32,229 nucleotides of DNA from Armatimonadota bacterium (GTDB taxonomy: Bacteria; Sysuimicrobiota; Sysuimicrobiia; Sysuimicrobiales; Sysuimicrobiaceae). The notes under the pieces were generated by a model. The model was given only the letters and a program-made list of their open reading frames with translations. It did no database searches and was not told where the DNA came from. The stretch is from assembly GCA_031460175.1 (NCBI GenBank), contig JAVKGW010000013.1:1-32229 (forward strand), written 5' to 3'. Position numbers and translations under genes: made by a program. Shown here piece after piece: positions 29,952-32,229 of the stretch; within the stretch, counting starts at the first letter, position 1, and every line of letters begins with the position of its first letter.

Positions 29952-31181
29952 GTGCTCCGAAGGCCACTCCGGGTCGTGATCGCGGGCGGATCCCTCGGCG
30001 GTCTGAATGCGGGGTTGTGGCTTCGCTCCGTCGGCTGTGAGGTCACCATTTACGAGCGGTCCTCGCACCTCCTGGAGGGCCGGGGGGTGGGAATCGTCCT
30101 GCATCCGGCCACCGTCCGGTACCTGATGGACCACGGGATGAGACTTTCTTCGTTGGCGGCCGCGGTCCGGAAGCTGCGGTACCTGGATCGCGGCGGTGCG
30201 GTGGCCCACGAGGCGCCCTGCCGCTACTGGTTCGCCTCGTACTCCTCCCTGTACCGCGCCTACCTGGGATTCTTCGGGCGGGAGGGGTACCGCTTGGGGT
30301 GCGAGGTCTGCGCCCAGGAAGAACAGGAAGCGGGGGTCAGGATCCGGCTCGCGGACGGGACCGAGAAAACCGCGGATCTCCTCGTGTGGGCGGACGGCAT
30401 CCGATCCACGGGCCGTGAATGGATCGCCCCGGGAGTTTCCTTAGAGTACGCGGGATACCTGGCCTGGCGGGGGACGGTGGGCAGGCAAGAGATCTCCCCG
30501 AGCACCTTCGCGTGGCTTTCGGAGTCCATCACGTACTTCCTCCTGCAGCCCGGTCATGCCCTGGCTTACCCCATCGTGCAGCCGGACGAGGGAGGGGGAG
30601 GGGGAAGCCGGATCAACTGGGTGTGGTACTGGAACGTGGATCCCACGCACCTGGACGCCTTCATGACGGATCGGGAGGGGGTCCGGCAGCCCGTCTCGGT
30701 TCCCCCGGGGAGCGTTCGGGAGGATCTGGTCCATCGGCTGCGGGAACGGGCCCGGGACGAACTTCCCCCGCAGCTGGCGGAGGTGGTCGTCAGTACCCCC
30801 CGTCCCTTCCTCCAGCTGATCGGGGATGTGGAGATCCACCGGATGGCTTCCCGGCGGACGTGTCTGGTGGGGGATGCGGCCTTCGTGGCCCGGCCCCACA
30901 TCGCGGCAGGCACTGCGAAGGCGGCAGAGGATGCGTGGCAGCTCAGCCAGGCCCTGGTCCGGTGCGGAGGAGACGTGGAGGCGGCTTTGCGGCTTTGGGA
31001 ACCCCGGCAGCGGGAACTGGGCGCTCTGGTGGTGGCCCGGGCGCGGGAGGTGGGCCGACGGATGCAGGTGGAGGGGACCTGGCCCGTGGGGGCTCCCCTG
31101 CCCTACGGTCTGTACAGGCCTGGGGACAGCGAGTTCGAAGAAAGCGGGGAGGGCGAGGCCGGAGAGGAGAGGGGAGCATGA
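29952..31181 (+). CDS. FAD-dependent aromatic-ring monooxygenase (DHPH-like)
   Basis: The 409-aa class A flavoprotein hydroxylase. Seen: FAD ADP-site VVIAGGSLGGLNAGLWLRSV, VTIYERS at the end of strand 2, the second-motif ADGIRSTGRE, and the third box TCLVGDAAFVARPHIAAGTA followed by KAAEDAWQLSQAL. The GRGVGIVLHP segment and the ARPH(I)xxGTxKAxEDA ending recall 2,6-dihydroxypyridine 3-hydroxylase. That enzyme acts in nicotine breakdown. This likeness is from memory of the family, not from alignment. It would hydroxylate an aromatic or hydroxypyridine ring with NAD(P)H and O2. GTG 29952 is the start; the stop overlaps the next ATG by 4 nt. Confidence 0.82.
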   Translation: MLRRPLRVVIAGGSLGGLNAGLWLRSVGCEVTIYERSSHLLEGRGVGIVLHPATVRYLMDHGMRLSSLAAAVRKLRYLDRGGAVAHEAPCRYWFASYSSLYRAYLGFFGREGYRLGCEVCAQEEQEAGVRIRLADGTEKTADLLVWADGIRSTGREWIAPGVSLEYAGYLAWRGTVGRQEISPSTFAWLSESITYFLLQPGHALAYPIVQPDEGGGGGSRINWVWYWNVDPTHLDAFMTDREGVRQPVSVPPGSVREDLVHRLRERARDELPPQLAEVVVSTPRPFLQLIGDVEIHRMASRRTCLVGDAAFVARPHIAAGTAKAAEDAWQLSQALVRCGGDVEAALRLWEPRQRELGALVVARAREVGRRMQVEGTWPVGAPLPYGLYRPGDSEFEESGEGEAGEERGA

Positions 31182-32005
31182 GCGCGTGGCGGTTCTCCCC
31201 GGTGACCCGGCTGGTGGGGCTGGTGTTCGGGAGCCCGGACCCTTCTCGGCAGGTGCGGTTCTACCGCACGGTGCTGGGCCTGGGCGCCCTCGGGCCGGAT
31301 CGGGTGGCGGCAGGTCCTGAACCCTGCTTTCTGGAGTTCCGGCCTGCTCCGGAGCCAGCCCTCCTGTGGACGGTGTACGAGGTGGAGGATTTGCGGGAGG
31401 CCCGGGACCGCCTGGAGATGGCAGGTGTTCCCTACGAGGAGACCCCGGAGGGGCTGGCGGTGGAGGACGTGGAGGGACGTCGCCTGCTGCTCCAGGCCGT
31501 CCGGGGTGTTCCGGATCCGGCTCCCCTGGCCTACCCGGGACCCTATCTTCAGCACGTGACCTACACCACCCGGGATCCCGTGGCGGTGGCGGAGTGGTAC
31601 GAGCGGGCCTTGGGCTTCCGGGTGTCGGACTGGCAAGCCCGCAACTTCGTGTGGCTCCGCTGTGGTCCCCCCCACCACGTGATGGCCGCGGTCCGCGGTC
31701 CGGACGTGGGCCTGGACCACTATGCCTTCGAGGTGGCCAGCTGGGAGGACATGAAGCGGTGGGCGGATCACCTCGCGACCCGCGGGATCCCCCTCATCTG
31801 GGGTCCCGGCCGCCACGGGCCCGGCAACAACCTCTTCCTGTTCTTCCAGGACCCGGACCGGAACCGGGTGGAGTTCTCCGCGGAGCTGGAGCGGTTCTAC
31901 GACGACCGGGCCCACTACCCGCCCCGGGAGTGGCCGGACAGCCGGTGGGCGGCCAATCAGTGGGGACCCCAACCGGACTGGCGGAGACTGGAGGAAGATC
32001 CCTAG
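31178..32005 (+). CDS. Two-domain extradiol ring-cleavage dioxygenase-like VOC protein
   Basis: A 275-aa protein with the two-module layout of type I extradiol dioxygenases (catechol 2,3-dioxygenase type). The N-terminal module (1-110) lacks metal residues. The C-terminal module has His126 (LQHVTYTT), His181 (LDHYAFEV) and Glu232 (RVEFSAE), the expected 2-His-1-carboxylate Fe(II) triad. RHGPGNNLFLFFQDPDRNRV holds an extra conserved His. It would cleave a dihydroxylated ring using O2. ATG 31178 overlaps the monooxygenase stop by 4 nt, so ring hydroxylation and cleavage are translationally linked. Confidence 0.82.
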   Translation: MSAWRFSPVTRLVGLVFGSPDPSRQVRFYRTVLGLGALGPDRVAAGPEPCFLEFRPAPEPALLWTVYEVEDLREARDRLEMAGVPYEETPEGLAVEDVEGRRLLLQAVRGVPDPAPLAYPGPYLQHVTYTTRDPVAVAEWYERALGFRVSDWQARNFVWLRCGPPHHVMAAVRGPDVGLDHYAFEVASWEDMKRWADHLATRGIPLIWGPGRHGPGNNLFLFFQDPDRNRVEFSAELERFYDDRAHYPPREWPDSRWAANQWGPQPDWRRLEEDP

Positions 32006-32077
32006 GCGCGTCCGGAGCGTGACGTGGGGTGTAGACCGAACGTGGTAAGCTGACAAAAGTACGCAGAGGAACGGTGG

Positions 32078-32229
32078 ATGGATGCGCCCACCTTCCGTCG
32101 GATCATGGGGGAGTTCGCCACGGGGGTGACGGTGCTGGCCGCGAGGGCAGGGGAAGTACTCCACGGCATGACCGCCAACGCCTTCACCTCCGTCTCCCTG
32201 CACCCTCCCCTTGTGCTCGTGTGCGTGGC
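32078..32229 (+). CDS. Flavin reductase-like protein, N-terminal 50 residues (3' cut by window edge)
   Basis: The frame from ATG 32078 reads [20 protein letters not shown] and [20 protein letters not shown]. This is the standard N-terminus of the HpaC/DIM6-type flavin reductase domain; FATGVTV and [17 protein letters not shown] are family marks. AGGA lies 9 nt upstream. Such enzymes supply FADH2/FMNH2 to a two-component monooxygenase, whose large subunit may lie beyond the window. A 72-nt gap separates it from the dioxygenase, the largest in this part, so it may start a new unit. Confidence 0.82.
   Translation, partial: MDAPTFRRIMGEFATGVTVLAARAGEVLHGMTANAFTSVSLHPPLVLVCV

Noticed and set aside
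32006-32077. Promoter upstream of the flavin reductase start
   Set aside because: GTGACG and TAAGCT are 21 nt apart and both are poor matches; no convincing promoter or terminator is visible in the gap.
1-32229. CRISPR array, rRNA genes or insertion sequences with terminal inverted repeats
   Set aside because: No regularly spaced identical repeats, no rRNA-like conserved stretches and no transposase gene were seen.

Overview
The window reads as a high-GC bacterium: long GTG/TTG-started genes, GGAGG-type ribosome binding sites, tight 1-4 nt gene overlaps and two twin-arginine signal peptides. An LLM-type (possibly F420-linked) oxidoreductase fragment and many ABC/ECF uptake genes would suit a Bacillota-, Chloroflexota- or Armatimonadota/CSP1-3-like lineage, but the sequence alone does not fix the phylum. 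All genes named below were identified by reading motifs; no database search was possible.

Positions 1-2035 look like an integron gene-cassette array. Three attC-type recombination sites (307-366, 854-922, 1515-1575) separate single-gene, same-strand cassettes: the 3' end of an AT-rich arsenite methyltransferase, a SnoaL-like protein, an unrecognised membrane protein, and an LLM oxidoreductase cut off near 2035. No integron integrase lies in the window. Positions 2035-7680 hold remains of a mobile element on the minus strand: an unrecognised basic protein, an excisionase-like helix-turn-helix protein, and a zinc-finger/Toprim/DUF3631 primase-helicase are intact. These are followed by a graveyard of fragments (HTH pieces, zinc ribbon, integrase-like N-terminus, MacB permease stub). 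The element ends at a 3' half of a tRNA-Glu(CUC) gene (7678-7725), the usual scar of integration into a tRNA gene. The intact tRNA should lie off the left edge, so the cassette array may be cargo of the same island.

From 7764 to the right edge all genes are on the plus strand and nearly contiguous. The first block (7764-16486) has a DadA-type FAD amine/amino-acid oxidoreductase and a lone ECF S component. Next come a sugar-acid trio (hydroxypyruvate isomerase, HpcH/HpaI aldolase, tartronate-semialdehyde-type reductase) and a family-1 sugar ABC importer lacking its ATPase. An IclR regulator closes the block. The second block (16605-32229) begins behind a palindrome that may be the IclR operator. 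It encodes a CoA-acylating semialdehyde dehydrogenase, a three-subunit molybdenum hydroxylase (FAD, 2Fe-2S, Moco) and a complete Liv-type ABC importer. It continues with a KynB-like cyclase, a 4-OT tautomerase, an SDR, a HisD paralogue, a VOC protein, an aromatic-type FAD monooxygenase, a two-domain extradiol dioxygenase and the start of a flavin reductase.

Taken together, the second block looks like an uptake and ring-hydroxylation, ring-cleavage and chain-oxidation pathway for an aromatic or N-heteroaromatic acid. The exact substrate cannot be read from the sequence.
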